From: Candidatus Faecousia excrementipullorum
Lineage (GTDB): Bacteria > Bacillota > Clostridia > Oscillospirales > Oscillospiraceae
Reading direction: 5' to 3'
DNA length: 64,000 bases
Assembly: GCA_018712825.1 (NCBI GenBank)
Contig: DVGG01000026.1
Location: 55,171-119,170, forward strand
Made by a program: the position numbers and the translations under genes. Below, piece by piece: positions 49,717 through 57,998 of this stretch; the first letter of the stretch is position 1; each line of letters begins with the position of its first letter. A model generated the notes under the pieces. That model made no database searches and was not told the DNA's origin. It worked only from the letters and a program-made list of their open reading frames with translations.

Positions 49717-50811
49717 TTACACTCCAAACAATGCGGCGATTTCCGCCTCATTCAGCTGGGCACCGATGACGCACACCTTGCCGGTGATGGCGGCGCTGCC
49801 GGTACGCACATCTGCTTCCTGAGGCACATGGTCAAAGTGAATCCAGGTGCCGTCCTGGGCTTCCACAATGCCCTTGGCCCGGAGCACCGTGCCGTACTTG
49901 CCGCTGTCCAGAGCTTCCAGAGCCTGGGTAATCTGCTCTTTGGTGAACTTCCGGGCCGTTTCCACACCCCAGGAGGTGAACACCTCGTCGGCATGGTGGT
50001 CATGGTGATGGTGACCGCAGCCGCAGCCTTCCTCGTGGTCATGGTGGTGATGGTGTCCGCAGCCGCAGCCTTCCTCATGGTCATGGTGGTGGTGTCCGCA
50101 GCCGCAGCCTTCCTCGTGGTCATGGTCGTGGTGGTGTCCGCAGCCGCAGTCCTCTTCGTGGTCATGGTGATGATGGTGGTGCTCCTGCTCCATCTGGGCC
50201 AGCTCTGCTGCCAGGGTTGCCTTGCCCTCCATGGCCTCCACTATCTGGGCTCCGGTCAGGGCGTTCCAGGGGGTGGTGACAATGGTGGCCTGGGGATTCA
50301 GCTCCCGGAGCAGCTCCACCGCCTTATCCAGCTTGTCCTGGGGGATGGCGTCCGTCCGGGACAGAATGATGGTGGAAGCGGTCTGCACCTGGTTATTATA
50401 GAACTCACCGAAGTTCTTGCTGTAGGATTTTACCTTGCCGGCGTCCACCACCGCCACGGTATAGCCCAGGGTCACATCCTCGCCGGTTACCTTGTTCACC
50501 GCACCGACGACATCGGAAAGCTTGCCTACGCCGGAGGGCTCAATCACAATCCGGTCGGGGTGGTAGTCCGCAATCACCTGGGTCAGGGCCTTGCCGAAGT
50601 CGCCCACCAAGCTGCAGCAGATGCAGCCGGAGTTCATCTCCCGGATGTTGATGCCTGCATCCTGCAAAAAGCCGCCGTCAATGCCGATTTCTCCAAACTC
50701 GTTTTCAATCAGCACCAGCTTCTGGCCCTGGTAAGCCTCCTGCAGCAGCTTCTTAATGAGGGTGGTTTTGCCTGCGCCCAGGAAACCACTGTAAATATCA
50801 ATTTTTGTCAT
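49717..50811 (-). CDS. COG0523 (CobW/ZigA-type) metallochaperone GTPase with His-rich repeats
   Basis: 364 residues. Walker A GFLGAGKTT, ENEFGEIGIDG, the metal-site GCICC and TRTD/SRTD G4 motif, plus CobW C-terminal domain (SWGVETARKF). Between the domains sits a metal-binding array of about four HHHDHEEGCGCGHHHH units. Such proteins deliver zinc or cobalt to client enzymes. ATG at 50811 is the start (the track uses a TTG 6 bases earlier). First gene of an operon with a second COG0523 protein and rarA. Confidence 0.92.
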   Translation of the reverse strand: MTKIDIYSGFLGAGKTTLIKKLLQEAYQGQKLVLIENEFGEIGIDGGFLQDAGINIREMNSGCICCSLVGDFGKALTQVIADYHPDRIVIEPSGVGKLSDVVGAVNKVTGEDVTLGYTVAVVDAGKVKSYSKNFGEFYNNQVQTASTIILSRTDAIPQDKLDKAVELLRELNPQATIVTTPWNALTGAQIVEAMEGKATLAAELAQMEQEHHHHHHDHEEDCGCGHHHDHDHEEGCGCGHHHHDHEEGCGCGHHHHHDHEEGCGCGHHHHDHHADEVFTSWGVETARKFTKEQITQALEALDSGKYGTVLRAKGIVEAQDGTWIHFDHVPQEADVRTGSAAITGKVCVIGAQLNEAEIAALFGV

Positions 50812-50901
50812 AATCAAACACCTTCTGTAAATTCAGTACAACCGTCAAAACGCCCCGGACTTCCGGGAAAGGGGCTATATAAAATCGCCCTTTTGACCGT
50901 T

Positions 50902-50939
50902 TGCACTATATAGTATAGCACTTTCAAAGGAATATGCAA
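50902..50939 (-). promoter_or_regulatory. Promoter and dyad upstream of the COG0523 operon
   Basis: Minus strand TTGCAT (50939-50934), 16 bases, TATACT (50917-50912). A partial dyad TGCACTATATAGTATAGCA (50902-50920) covers the -10 box and could be a repressor site. It does not match a Zur box I recognise. Confidence 0.5.
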
Positions 50940-51040
50940 GGAAAAAATCCCCGGGTTCTCGACAGCTTCCCCTTGCATATCCCAGCGCCTGTATCATAAG
51001 GTATATACGGCGGATATTTTCTCCCAATGCGACATCCGCC

Positions 51041-51080
51041 AAAAATGCCGCTGCGTATCTCCCACGCAGCGGCACCTTTT
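51041..51080 (-). terminator. Terminator of the sipL-like gene
   Basis: TGCCGCTGCGT...ACGCAGCGGCA, 11-bp stem, with A/T tracts on both sides (TTTTT on the minus strand). Confidence 0.88.
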
Positions 51081-52580
51081 TTACATCACCGGAATCAGAA
51101 GCAGAGCATCCGGGTCCGGCTCCCCTTCCAGGCCGTTGGCCTGGGAAATGGCATCCATGGTGGAGCCGCAGCTTTTTGCCAGGGCCCACAGGTCCGCCTC
51201 CCCCGGCTTTCTCACAATCAGGCTGGGACGATTGGGGTCAGGGCGGACAGGGTCTCCCAGCTCCAGTCCGGTCACCTGGCTCATACCCCGGCTGTTCCGG
51301 GTGGTGGTAGTGAGGCTCAGCTCTCCCCGGAGGGTTCCGCCGGCACCGGAAATGCTCCCGGACACCTTACCCACCGGAAGAACCTGGGCCTGGAGCTGGG
51401 CATTGGGGTGGGCTTCCAGCTTCCGGCACCACTCCCAGGACTGGCTTCCCCATTGAAGGTTCCCCTCCAAATCGTAGTACAGCATTTGCACCGTGCCCCG
51501 GAGGCACACCGAAACCTCCTGCTCCTGGCAGAGAATCTGGGGCTGTTCCCAGTACACTTCCCCGTCTGCCATCCGGGTTCCCTGGGCAGTGAGGCTCTCC
51601 TCCACTGCCACCGGCTGGGTATCCCAGTCCAGCAACATCGGCAGCTCCAGAGGCTCCCGGCAGGGACTTACCTTCCGGGTGTTGCTGTAGCCGTCCTCTG
51701 CCACCTCCAGAAGCCGGGAATCAAAAATCACATACTGGCAGGCAAGCCCGGCCTTCAGCTGCACCTGCCCATCCTCCTCCGGCTCCAGCTCCAGACTGGT
51801 GATTGCCGGGACAATCCGGGCCTGGGCCTCCAGGGCGTGTTCCTGGTCCAGCTGGGTATACTGGGAAAAGGGAACCTCAAAGTCCCAGGGGTAGAGGCAG
51901 TCGTCGGTGCCCAGGTACAGCACATGAATCTGGGCAATGCCCCGGAACACCACCTTGTCCTCCATGACCTTCTCGTCCAGAATTTCCGGCACCAGGCCAT
52001 ACCGGAGAATCCGGGAAATCCCGCCTCCGGCGGTGGGGGGATTCATGGTATCCTCCAGAGTAAAGGCCTTTTCCCCGGCCTCCGTAGGCAGGCGCACCGG
52101 ATATTTTCTTCGCAGCACCTGCACATCCTCCGGGATTTCCCCCAGGGTGGTCAGCTCCCGCTCCTCCGGCACCAGCGCCTCCCCCAGAATCCCCAGTCCC
52201 GCCCGGACGATCAGCTTCCGGGCGGAGGCGGAACGGGCATCCACCCCGGTGAGCTGGCAGCACACGCAGATGGTGCCGTCATGCTTGGTCTCCGGCAGCT
52301 CCCAGTTGACGGTGAAGGGCAGCCAGGTCTGCACTCCCCGGGGGGCGGAGCCGTCCTCCGGGGCATAGAGCACAAACACCATGACCCCGCCGGTTACCTC
52401 CATGTTTCCCTTCCGCCACTGCTTGCCCCGGACAATGGTCTGTCCCCAGGCACCCAGGACACTGCCCACGTCCGGCAAGTCCTCCGTCAAGCGGATTTCC
52501 TGGGTAAGCTCCTGATTCTTCTGCTCCCATTTCACCTGGTTCAGGCAGGAAATGGGCTGCTTGTCAAATTGTAATTCCAT
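51081..52580 (-). CDS. SipL-like spore coat morphogenetic protein (SPOCS/DUF3794 plus LysM)
   Basis: 499 residues. Repeated DUF3794 (SPOCS) beta-rich domains with the pattern LLDWDTQPVAVEESLT-like units and a C-terminal LysM (PSLIVRKPGEADLWALAKSCGSTMDAISQANGL...LLIPVM). This architecture and length match SipL of Clostridioides difficile, the SpoIVA-interacting protein that anchors the coat layer. Not secreted. Assigned to sporulation by family; symbol withheld because only the architecture is shown. Confidence 0.85.
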   Translation of the reverse strand: MELQFDKQPISCLNQVKWEQKNQELTQEIRLTEDLPDVGSVLGAWGQTIVRGKQWRKGNMEVTGGVMVFVLYAPEDGSAPRGVQTWLPFTVNWELPETKHDGTICVCCQLTGVDARSASARKLIVRAGLGILGEALVPEERELTTLGEIPEDVQVLRRKYPVRLPTEAGEKAFTLEDTMNPPTAGGGISRILRYGLVPEILDEKVMEDKVVFRGIAQIHVLYLGTDDCLYPWDFEVPFSQYTQLDQEHALEAQARIVPAITSLELEPEEDGQVQLKAGLACQYVIFDSRLLEVAEDGYSNTRKVSPCREPLELPMLLDWDTQPVAVEESLTAQGTRMADGEVYWEQPQILCQEQEVSVCLRGTVQMLYYDLEGNLQWGSQSWEWCRKLEAHPNAQLQAQVLPVGKVSGSISGAGGTLRGELSLTTTTRNSRGMSQVTGLELGDPVRPDPNRPSLIVRKPGEADLWALAKSCGSTMDAISQANGLEGEPDPDALLLIPVM

Positions 52581-52637
52581 TTGGAAATCACTCCTTCTCT
52601 CCCATTGCTGTTACAGCCTATTCCCACCGGGACAAGG

Positions 52638-52796
52638 TTATGACCGACAGCCGGGCCGGAAAAAATAAAATCCCAAAAGCATCAGGCCGATGCCAAGACA
52701 ACTGCACAGGAAACCACCTTCCAGCCAGGCTCCCAACAGGATGCCTCCCCCAAAGGCAATCAGCGCACTTCCCCAAAGCTGGTGATAGCGGCACAT
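52638..52796 (-). CDS. Small membrane protein, 52 aa
   Basis: MCRYHQLWGSALIAFGGGILLGAWLEGGFLCSCLGIGLMLLGFYFF...: two hydrophobic stretches with a Cys/His start. AGGAGG precedes ATG 52796, but that sequence is also the 3' arm of the liv operon terminator. The track ORF is longer by 14 residues without support. Small proteins of this type occur in Clostridia; function unknown. Confidence 0.72.
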   Translation of the reverse strand: MCRYHQLWGSALIAFGGGILLGAWLEGGFLCSCLGIGLMLLGFYFFRPGCRS

Positions 52797-52801
52797 AAAA
52801 A

Positions 52802-52835
52802 AACACCTCCTGCCAGATTCTATGCAGGAGGTGTT
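52802..52835 (-). terminator. Terminator of the liv operon
   Basis: AACACCTCCTGC...GCAGGAGGTGTT, 12-bp stem, followed on the minus strand by TTTTTTT. Its 3' arm contains the AGGAGG used by the next small gene. Confidence 0.9.
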
Positions 52836-52840
52836 CAATT

Positions 52841-53539
52841 TTAACCGCCCAGATAGGCTTTTCGTACTTCGTCGCTGCTAATAAGCTCTGCACCGGTACC
52901 GGAGAGGGTCAGGGTGCCGGTTTCCAGCACATAGGCCCGGTCTGCAATCTCCAGGGCCTTACTGGCGTTCTGCTCCACCAGCAAAATGGTGGTGCCGGCC
53001 TTGTGAAGCTCCCGGATGATGTCGAAAATCTGGTCCACCAAAATGGGGGCAAGACCCATGGAGGGCTCATCCAGCATCATAAGCCGGGGCTTGCTCATAA
53101 GAGCCCGGCTCATGGCCAGCATCTGCTGCTCGCCGCCGGAAAGGGTACCTGCCACCTGCTTACGCCGCTCCTTCAGCCGGGGAAACAGGGTGTAGACCCG
53201 CTCCAGCTCCTCTTTGGAGACCTCTTTCTGGGTAAAGGCACCCATTTCCAGATTCTCCTGAACGCTCATTTGCAGGAAAATCCGCCGCCCCTCCGGCACA
53301 TGGGCAAGGCCATGGCGCACCAGCTTATAGGCATCGGTGTGGGTAATGTCCTGGTCCATGAAGGTGATGGAGCCGCTGCGGGGGTGCATAAGGCCGGAGA
53401 TGGTTTTAAGGATTGTGCTCTTTCCGGCACCGTTTGCCCCAATCAGAGCCACAATCTCCCCCTGATTGACCTGAAAGCTCACCCCTTTGACTGCGTGGAT
53501 GGCTCCGTAATAGACATGAATATCCTGAATTTTCAGCAT
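52841..53539 (-). CDS. livF: Branched-chain amino-acid ABC transporter ATPase LivF
   Basis: 232 residues, full ABC ATPase: Walker A GANGAGKST, LSGGEQQM signature, Walker B LMMLDEPSMGLAP, H-loop. The sequence start (MLKIQDIHVYYGAIHAVKGV) is typical of LivF. Powers uptake of Leu/Ile/Val with LivG, LivH, LivM and a binding protein, all encoded directly upstream. Confidence 0.95.
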   Translation of the reverse strand: MLKIQDIHVYYGAIHAVKGVSFQVNQGEIVALIGANGAGKSTILKTISGLMHPRSGSITFMDQDITHTDAYKLVRHGLAHVPEGRRIFLQMSVQENLEMGAFTQKEVSKEELERVYTLFPRLKERRKQVAGTLSGGEQQMLAMSRALMSKPRLMMLDEPSMGLAPILVDQIFDIIRELHKAGTTILLVEQNASKALEIADRAYVLETGTLTLSGTGAELISSDEVRKAYLGG

Positions 53540-53542
53540 AAC

Positions 53543-54385
53543 TTAACCATCCTTTCGTCCCAGGTAAGCCTCAATTACCGCCGGGTTCTGCTTGATCTGC
53601 TCCGGGGTGCCCTTGGCAATGACCCGGCCGTAGTTGACCACCATGATGGCCTCGCACACATTCATCACCAGGTTCATGTCATGCTCAATGAGAAAAATGG
53701 CAATCTGGAAGGTATCCCGGATTCTGCGGATCTGGTGCATCAGCTCTGCGGTTTCGCTGGGGTTCATGCCTGCCGCCGGCTCATCCAGCAGCACAATGGA
53801 GGGGTTGGTGGCCAGAGCCCGGACGATTTCCAGCCGCCGCTGGACGCCGTAGGGCAAGGCTCCTGCCTTCACATTTGCCACATCCGTAAGACCCATAAAG
53901 TCCAGAAGCTCCATTGCCCGCTCGTTGGCCCCCCGCTCCGCCTTATAGTAAGGGGGAAGCCGCAGAAGTGAGGACAGGAAGGAACACTTGATGGAATTGT
54001 GCATGCCCACCTTCACATTGTCCAGAGCCGTCATCTCGGAAAACAGCCGGATATTCTGGAAGGTTCTGGCGATGCCCAGCCGGTTGACCTTGGCGGTGGT
54101 CATGCCCTTGGTGTCGATACCATTGAGAAGAATGGAGCCCCGGGTGGGCTGATACACGCTGGTCAGAAGGTTAAAAATGGTGGTCTTGCCGGCACCGTTG
54201 GGGCCGATGAGGCCGGAAATCTCCGTGGGGCCGATGGACATGGTGAAACCGTCCACCGCCGTCAGGCCGCCGAAGTCAATGCCCAGGTTCCGCACATCCA
54301 GCACCGGCTGCTTATCCGTATCCTGTTCCCGCAAAAGGTTTGTGGTGGTAACCTCCACCATTTTTCTGGAATATTCCTCACGCAT
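53543..54385 (-). CDS. livG: Branched-chain amino-acid ABC transporter ATPase LivG
   Basis: 280 residues, with GPNGAGKTT, LPYGVQRRLEI (the LivG-type signature region) and IVLLDEPAAGMNP. Longer N-terminus than LivF. Overlaps the livM stop by 8 bases. Second ATPase of the liv complex. Confidence 0.95.
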   Translation of the reverse strand: MREEYSRKMVEVTTTNLLREQDTDKQPVLDVRNLGIDFGGLTAVDGFTMSIGPTEISGLIGPNGAGKTTIFNLLTSVYQPTRGSILLNGIDTKGMTTAKVNRLGIARTFQNIRLFSEMTALDNVKVGMHNSIKCSFLSSLLRLPPYYKAERGANERAMELLDFMGLTDVANVKAGALPYGVQRRLEIVRALATNPSIVLLDEPAAGMNPSETAELMHQIRRIRDTFQIAIFLIEHDMNLVMNVCEAIMVVNYGRVIAKGTPEQIKQNPAVIEAYLGRKDG

Positions 54386-55457
54386 GGTCGGCCGCCCCCT
54401 TTCTGAAAATTTTGTTTTTCTGCTTGCCCAGCCACAGCCGGACTACCTGCATCTTGCCCTTCACCTGGGGAGACCAGGTGCACAGCATCACCACAATCAG
54501 CACCACCGCATACAGAATCATGCGGAGGTCCTGCAAGCCCCGGAGCAGCTCCGGCAGCAGGTACAGCACTGTGGCGGAAATCACGGAGCCCAGGATGTTG
54601 CCCATGCCGCCCAGCACCACAAACACCAGGATGTTGATGGAGTTGGTAAAGTCAAATTTATCCGCAGTAATGGCAGAGTAATTCTGGGCGAACAGAGCGC
54701 CTGCCATGCCTGCCAGGACGGAGGCCACCACGAAGGCCTTCAGCTTGAAGGCAGTGACATGGATGCCTACGCACTCAGCTGCAATCCGGTTGTCCCGGAT
54801 GGCCTTGATGGCCCGGCCTTCCTTGGAGTTGATGAGATTCAGCACCACAAACAGGGTGAAGAGAATCAGCAAAAAGCCTGCGGTAAAGGAGGAGAGTTTT
54901 TCAATTCCCGTGGCACCCATGGGGCCTTTCAGGAGCATGGTGCCCCCCTCTTCCAGGGATACGCCGCCGGCGCTCATGGCAAAGTGGAGCCCGGTTGCAT
55001 CCTTGCCGATATAGATGTTGCCGATGATATTCTTCAGGATTTCACCGAAGGCCAGGGTGACGATTGCCAGATAGTCGCCCCGGAGGCGAAGCACAGGCAC
55101 GCCGATAATCACACCGGCTACACCTGCCATCAGGCCGCCGCCTACCATGGACAGCACCAGCCGCAAAGCGTCGCTATCCACTGCGCCCTTCAGGCTTCCG
55201 GAAATCACCACGCCCACAAAAGCACCCACGCCCATAAAGCCTGCATGGCCCAGGCTCAGCTCACCGGAAACGCCCACCACCAGGTTCAGGGAAACTGCCA
55301 TTACAATGTAGGCGCAGATGGGAACCAGATAGCCCTGGGTGGACCGGGACAGCATATCCTGGCTGGACAAAATTTGCAGCACCAGAAATGCCACCGTCAC
55401 CGTTCCGTATGTAAGCAGGTTGGTTTTGTATTTCTGCCAGATATTTTGTAAACGCAT
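54378..55457 (-). CDS. livM: Branched-chain amino-acid ABC transporter permease LivM
   Basis: 359 residues with about ten hydrophobic helices. GELSLGHAGFMGVGAF and VLGGMGNILGSVISA are LivM motifs. The ATG at 55457 (MRLQNI) follows AAGGTG at 6 bases; the earlier ATG at 55463 and the track GTG at 55466 are alternatives. Forms the membrane channel with LivH. Confidence 0.93.
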   Translation of the reverse strand: MRLQNIWQKYKTNLLTYGTVTVAFLVLQILSSQDMLSRSTQGYLVPICAYIVMAVSLNLVVGVSGELSLGHAGFMGVGAFVGVVISGSLKGAVDSDALRLVLSMVGGGLMAGVAGVIIGVPVLRLRGDYLAIVTLAFGEILKNIIGNIYIGKDATGLHFAMSAGGVSLEEGGTMLLKGPMGATGIEKLSSFTAGFLLILFTLFVVLNLINSKEGRAIKAIRDNRIAAECVGIHVTAFKLKAFVVASVLAGMAGALFAQNYSAITADKFDFTNSINILVFVVLGGMGNILGSVISATVLYLLPELLRGLQDLRMILYAVVLIVVMLCTWSPQVKGKMQVVRLWLGKQKNKIFRKGAADHA

Positions 55458-55467
55458 ACCCATCACC

Positions 55468-56349
55468 TTACACTTTCTCCTGGATGTTCTTGCCCAACAG
55501 GCCTGCCGGCTTCACCAGCAGCACCACAATCAGCACCAGGAACACCACTGCATCGGAAAACTGGGTGGAAATATAGCCCTTGGTAAAGGTCTCTACCAGC
55601 CCCAGCACCAGGCCGCCCAGCATAGCCCCCGGAATGGAGCCGATGCCGCCAAACACTGCCGCCGTAAAGGCCCGGATACCGGGCATGGAGCCGGTGGTGG
55701 GCTGGAGGGTGGGCACGGTGGAGCACAGGAGAATTCCCGCAATGGCTGCCAGGGCAGAGCCGATGGCAAAGGTCACGGAAATGGTGCGGTTCACATGGAT
55801 GCCCATAAGCTGGGCTGCATCCCGGTCCTCGGAAACCGCCCGCATGGACTTACCGATTTTGGTTTTCTCCGTGAAAAGCACCAGAGCAATCATAATCACA
55901 ATACAGGTGATGACTGTTACCAGCACCTCGCCGGTGATGGTCACCTGGCCGTCAAAGAGCTTGATGGGGGAAAAGATCACGATACTGGTGAAGTTCTTCG
56001 GATCGCTGCCCCAGATCAGCTGGGCGGCATTTTGCAGGAAGTAGCTGGCGCCGATGGCGGTAATGAGCACCGCCAGGCTGGGTGCGCCCCGCAAAGGACG
56101 GTAGGCCAGGGCCTCAATCACCACACCCAGCACCACACAGCCCACCATAGCCACCAGAATACTCAGGTAAGGGGACATATGGAGATAACTGGTAACCGAG
56201 AAGGAAATATAGGCACCCACCATAATCACATCACCGTGGGCAAAGTTCAGCATCTTGGCAATGCCATAAACCATGGTATAGCCCAGGGCGATAATGGCAT
56301 ACACAGCACCGATACTGATACCGTTGATGGTATACTGTAAAAAATCCAT
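55468..56349 (-). CDS. livH: Branched-chain amino-acid ABC transporter permease LivH
   Basis: 293 residues with about eight hydrophobic helices. INGISIGAVYAIIALGYTMVYGIAKMLNFAHGD, GGIGSIPGAMLGGLVLG and YISTQFSDAVVFL are LivH marks. GAGG upstream of ATG 56349. Partner of LivM. Confidence 0.94.
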   Translation of the reverse strand: MDFLQYTINGISIGAVYAIIALGYTMVYGIAKMLNFAHGDVIMVGAYISFSVTSYLHMSPYLSILVAMVGCVVLGVVIEALAYRPLRGAPSLAVLITAIGASYFLQNAAQLIWGSDPKNFTSIVIFSPIKLFDGQVTITGEVLVTVITCIVIMIALVLFTEKTKIGKSMRAVSEDRDAAQLMGIHVNRTISVTFAIGSALAAIAGILLCSTVPTLQPTTGSMPGIRAFTAAVFGGIGSIPGAMLGGLVLGLVETFTKGYISTQFSDAVVFLVLIVVLLVKPAGLLGKNIQEKV

Positions 56350-56425
56350 GTTTCTTCCTCACTTTCTTCAACAGCCTATGACAAAGCCCCGGTGGGCTCT
56401 CTCATAGACCGGTGAAAGACCGAAG

Positions 56426-56454
56426 AACCGGGCGGGGGGAATCCCCGCCCGGCT
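56426..56454 (-). terminator. Hairpin between the binding-protein gene and livH
   Basis: AACCGGGCGGGG...CCCGCCCGGCTT, GC-rich stem in the 120-base gap. Minus-strand downstream is TTCTTCGG. Probably a partial terminator giving excess binding protein over permease. Confidence 0.7.
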
Positions 56455-56471
56455 TTCATTCAGTCTATGTA

Positions 56472-57623
56472 TTATTCGATACCTACATAAACACCGTTTT
56501 CAATCTTCACAGCCTTGGGCTCCTTGGAAACGGCACCGTCTGCGCTCCACTGCATTCCCTCACCGGTCAGACCGTCAAAGCTCATGGACAGGACCTGCTC
56601 CATCAGGATTTCACAAATCTGCTCTGCAGTCATATCCGGAGTAACCTTACCGGCTTCACAGGCAGCTGCAATCACGTAGGCCACGTCGTAAGCATCCGCA
56701 GCGAACTGGTTGGGGGCAATGCCAAACTTCTCGGTATAGTTCTTTACGAAGTTCTGGGTCTTTTCGTCGGTTGCGGTGGCATCGAAGGGGGTCAGGAGCA
56801 TGACGCCCTCGGCCAGAGCCGGGTCAAAGCCTTCCACAGCCAGGATGCCGTCCAGGCCGTCACAGCCGAAGAACTTGGGGGTGTAGCCAATCTTGTCAGC
56901 ATAGGTCAGAACCTGGGTAGCTTCTGCGGCGTAGATGGGCAGGAAAATCAGGTCGCAGCCGGCAGACTGGCACTTGGTCACCTGAGTGGTCAGGTCTGCC
57001 TTGTTGTCTTCGGTAAAGGCTTCCACTGCCACCACATTCAGGCCAATTTGATTGGCTCTCTCCTGGAACTTCTCGTAAATACCGGAGGAATAGGGGTTGG
57101 AGGAATCATAGATAACACCGATGGCAGTGCCCAGATTGTGCTGGGAAATGTAGTCGGCAGAGCCAACGCCCTGGTTGGGGTCGGTAAAGCAGATCTGGAA
57201 GATGTTGTCACCGGCGGCAATGACGGATACATCGGAAGCGGAGGGGCTCATCATGAACACCCGGTCAGCTGCACACTCAGCAGCGGTAGCAGCTGCAGAG
57301 ACGGAGGTGGTGGGGCCTGCCATAATCTGCATACCCCAGTCCATCAGGGCGGTGTAAGCGTTGACGGCCTTCTCAGCGTCAGCTTCGTCGTCCTGGGCAT
57401 TGACCTCAAACTGCAGGCCGCCCTGGGCATTGATCTCCTCAAAAGCCAGCTTCAGGCCGTTGGCAACGGCGTTGCCGTACATAGCGTTGCCGCCGGTGAG
57501 AGGACCGCTGGTGCCGACCTTGATCACTCTGGCGGCTTCCTCTTCCCCTTCCTTGGGGGCGCAGCCGACAAACATGGTTGCTGCCATACATGCGGCCATT
57601 ACAAATGCAAATACCTTCTTCAT
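56472..57623 (-). CDS. livK: Branched-chain amino-acid ABC transporter substrate-binding protein
   Basis: 383 residues, lipoprotein: signal peptide with the lipobox MFVGC, then a type I periplasmic-binding fold with KVGTSGPLTGGNAMYGNAVANG, IMAGPTTSVS and FFGCDGLDGIL. Binds branched-chain amino acids (or a related ligand) outside the cell. AAAGGGAG precedes the ATG. First structural gene of the liv operon, behind a leader ORF and hairpin. Confidence 0.92.
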   Translation of the reverse strand: MKKVFAFVMAACMAATMFVGCAPKEGEEEAARVIKVGTSGPLTGGNAMYGNAVANGLKLAFEEINAQGGLQFEVNAQDDEADAEKAVNAYTALMDWGMQIMAGPTTSVSAAATAAECAADRVFMMSPSASDVSVIAAGDNIFQICFTDPNQGVGSADYISQHNLGTAIGVIYDSSNPYSSGIYEKFQERANQIGLNVVAVEAFTEDNKADLTTQVTKCQSAGCDLIFLPIYAAEATQVLTYADKIGYTPKFFGCDGLDGILAVEGFDPALAEGVMLLTPFDATATDEKTQNFVKNYTEKFGIAPNQFAADAYDVAYVIAAACEAGKVTPDMTAEQICEILMEQVLSMSFDGLTGEGMQWSADGAVSKEPKAVKIENGVYVGIE

Positions 57624-57656
57624 AAAAATCTCCCTTTCATTTTCCTTTTATAAAAG

Positions 57657-57706
57657 GAAGCGGCTGTGCAGATACACAACCGCTTCTTCTATACCATAAA
57701 AAGCGG
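57657..57706 (-). promoter_or_regulatory. Attenuator-like structure before the liv operon
   Basis: On the minus strand three segments follow the leader ORF: CCGCTT (57706-57701), AAGCGG (57685-57680) and CCGCTT (57663-57658). Segments 2 and 3 form the terminator-like hairpin GAAGCGGTTGTG...CACAGCCGCTTC followed by CTTTTATA. Segments 1 and 2 form the alternative, antiterminator-like pairing. The layout is that of amino-acid attenuators. Confidence 0.6.
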
Positions 57707-57708
57707 TG

Positions 57709-57876
57709 CTATGGGGCCAACAGCAGAGCCAGCAGGCTTAGGGACAGCGTGCAAAAAATGGACATTGCCAAAGCAGCAATGTCCATAATCATGCAGGCGC
57801 GCACAGAGGTACCCGCTGCGGAAGCGTTCATGCAGCAGTCAGACCAATTGGAAGAAGCATTGTGGAAAGCCATCAT
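57709..57876 (-). CDS. Leu-rich leader ORF, 55 aa
   Basis: ATG 57876 follows AAGGAGG at 9 bases. The peptide starts MMAFHNASSNWSDCC and ends CTLSLSLLALLLAP, with 7 Leu among its last 13 residues, immediately ahead of the attenuator-like hairpins and livK. It may be a leader peptide sensing charged tRNA-Leu. It also reads as a small hydrophobic membrane peptide, so both roles are possible. The track ORF starts 30 bases earlier with no support. Confidence 0.6.
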   Translation of the reverse strand: MMAFHNASSNWSDCCMNASAAGTSVRACMIMDIAALAMSIFCTLSLSLLALLLAP

Positions 57877-57906
57877 TGTCTTGTACCTCCTTGTTAAGAT
57901 GTTCAC

Positions 57907-57935
57907 ATTGTATCCCAGAGGCGTACATTTGTCAA
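57907..57935 (-). promoter_or_regulatory. Promoter of the liv operon
   Basis: Minus strand perfect TTGACA (57935-57930), 17 bases, TACAAT (57912-57907). Transcription should start about 25 bases before the leader ORF. Confidence 0.88.
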
Positions 57936-57998
57936 CACTTCAAAAGCACCAAATTCTCCCTACAGGAGGACATATGTTTTGTTCACTTCACACAATGT

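Noticed and set aside
49987-50190. Short tandem DNA repeats that could pass for a CRISPR-like array.
   Set aside because: They are in frame and encode the His-rich metal-binding array of a COG0523 protein; no spacers and no cas genes.
50880-50940. Zur box in front of the COG0523 operon.
   Set aside because: The dyad present does not match the Zur consensus; recorded only as an unassigned dyad.
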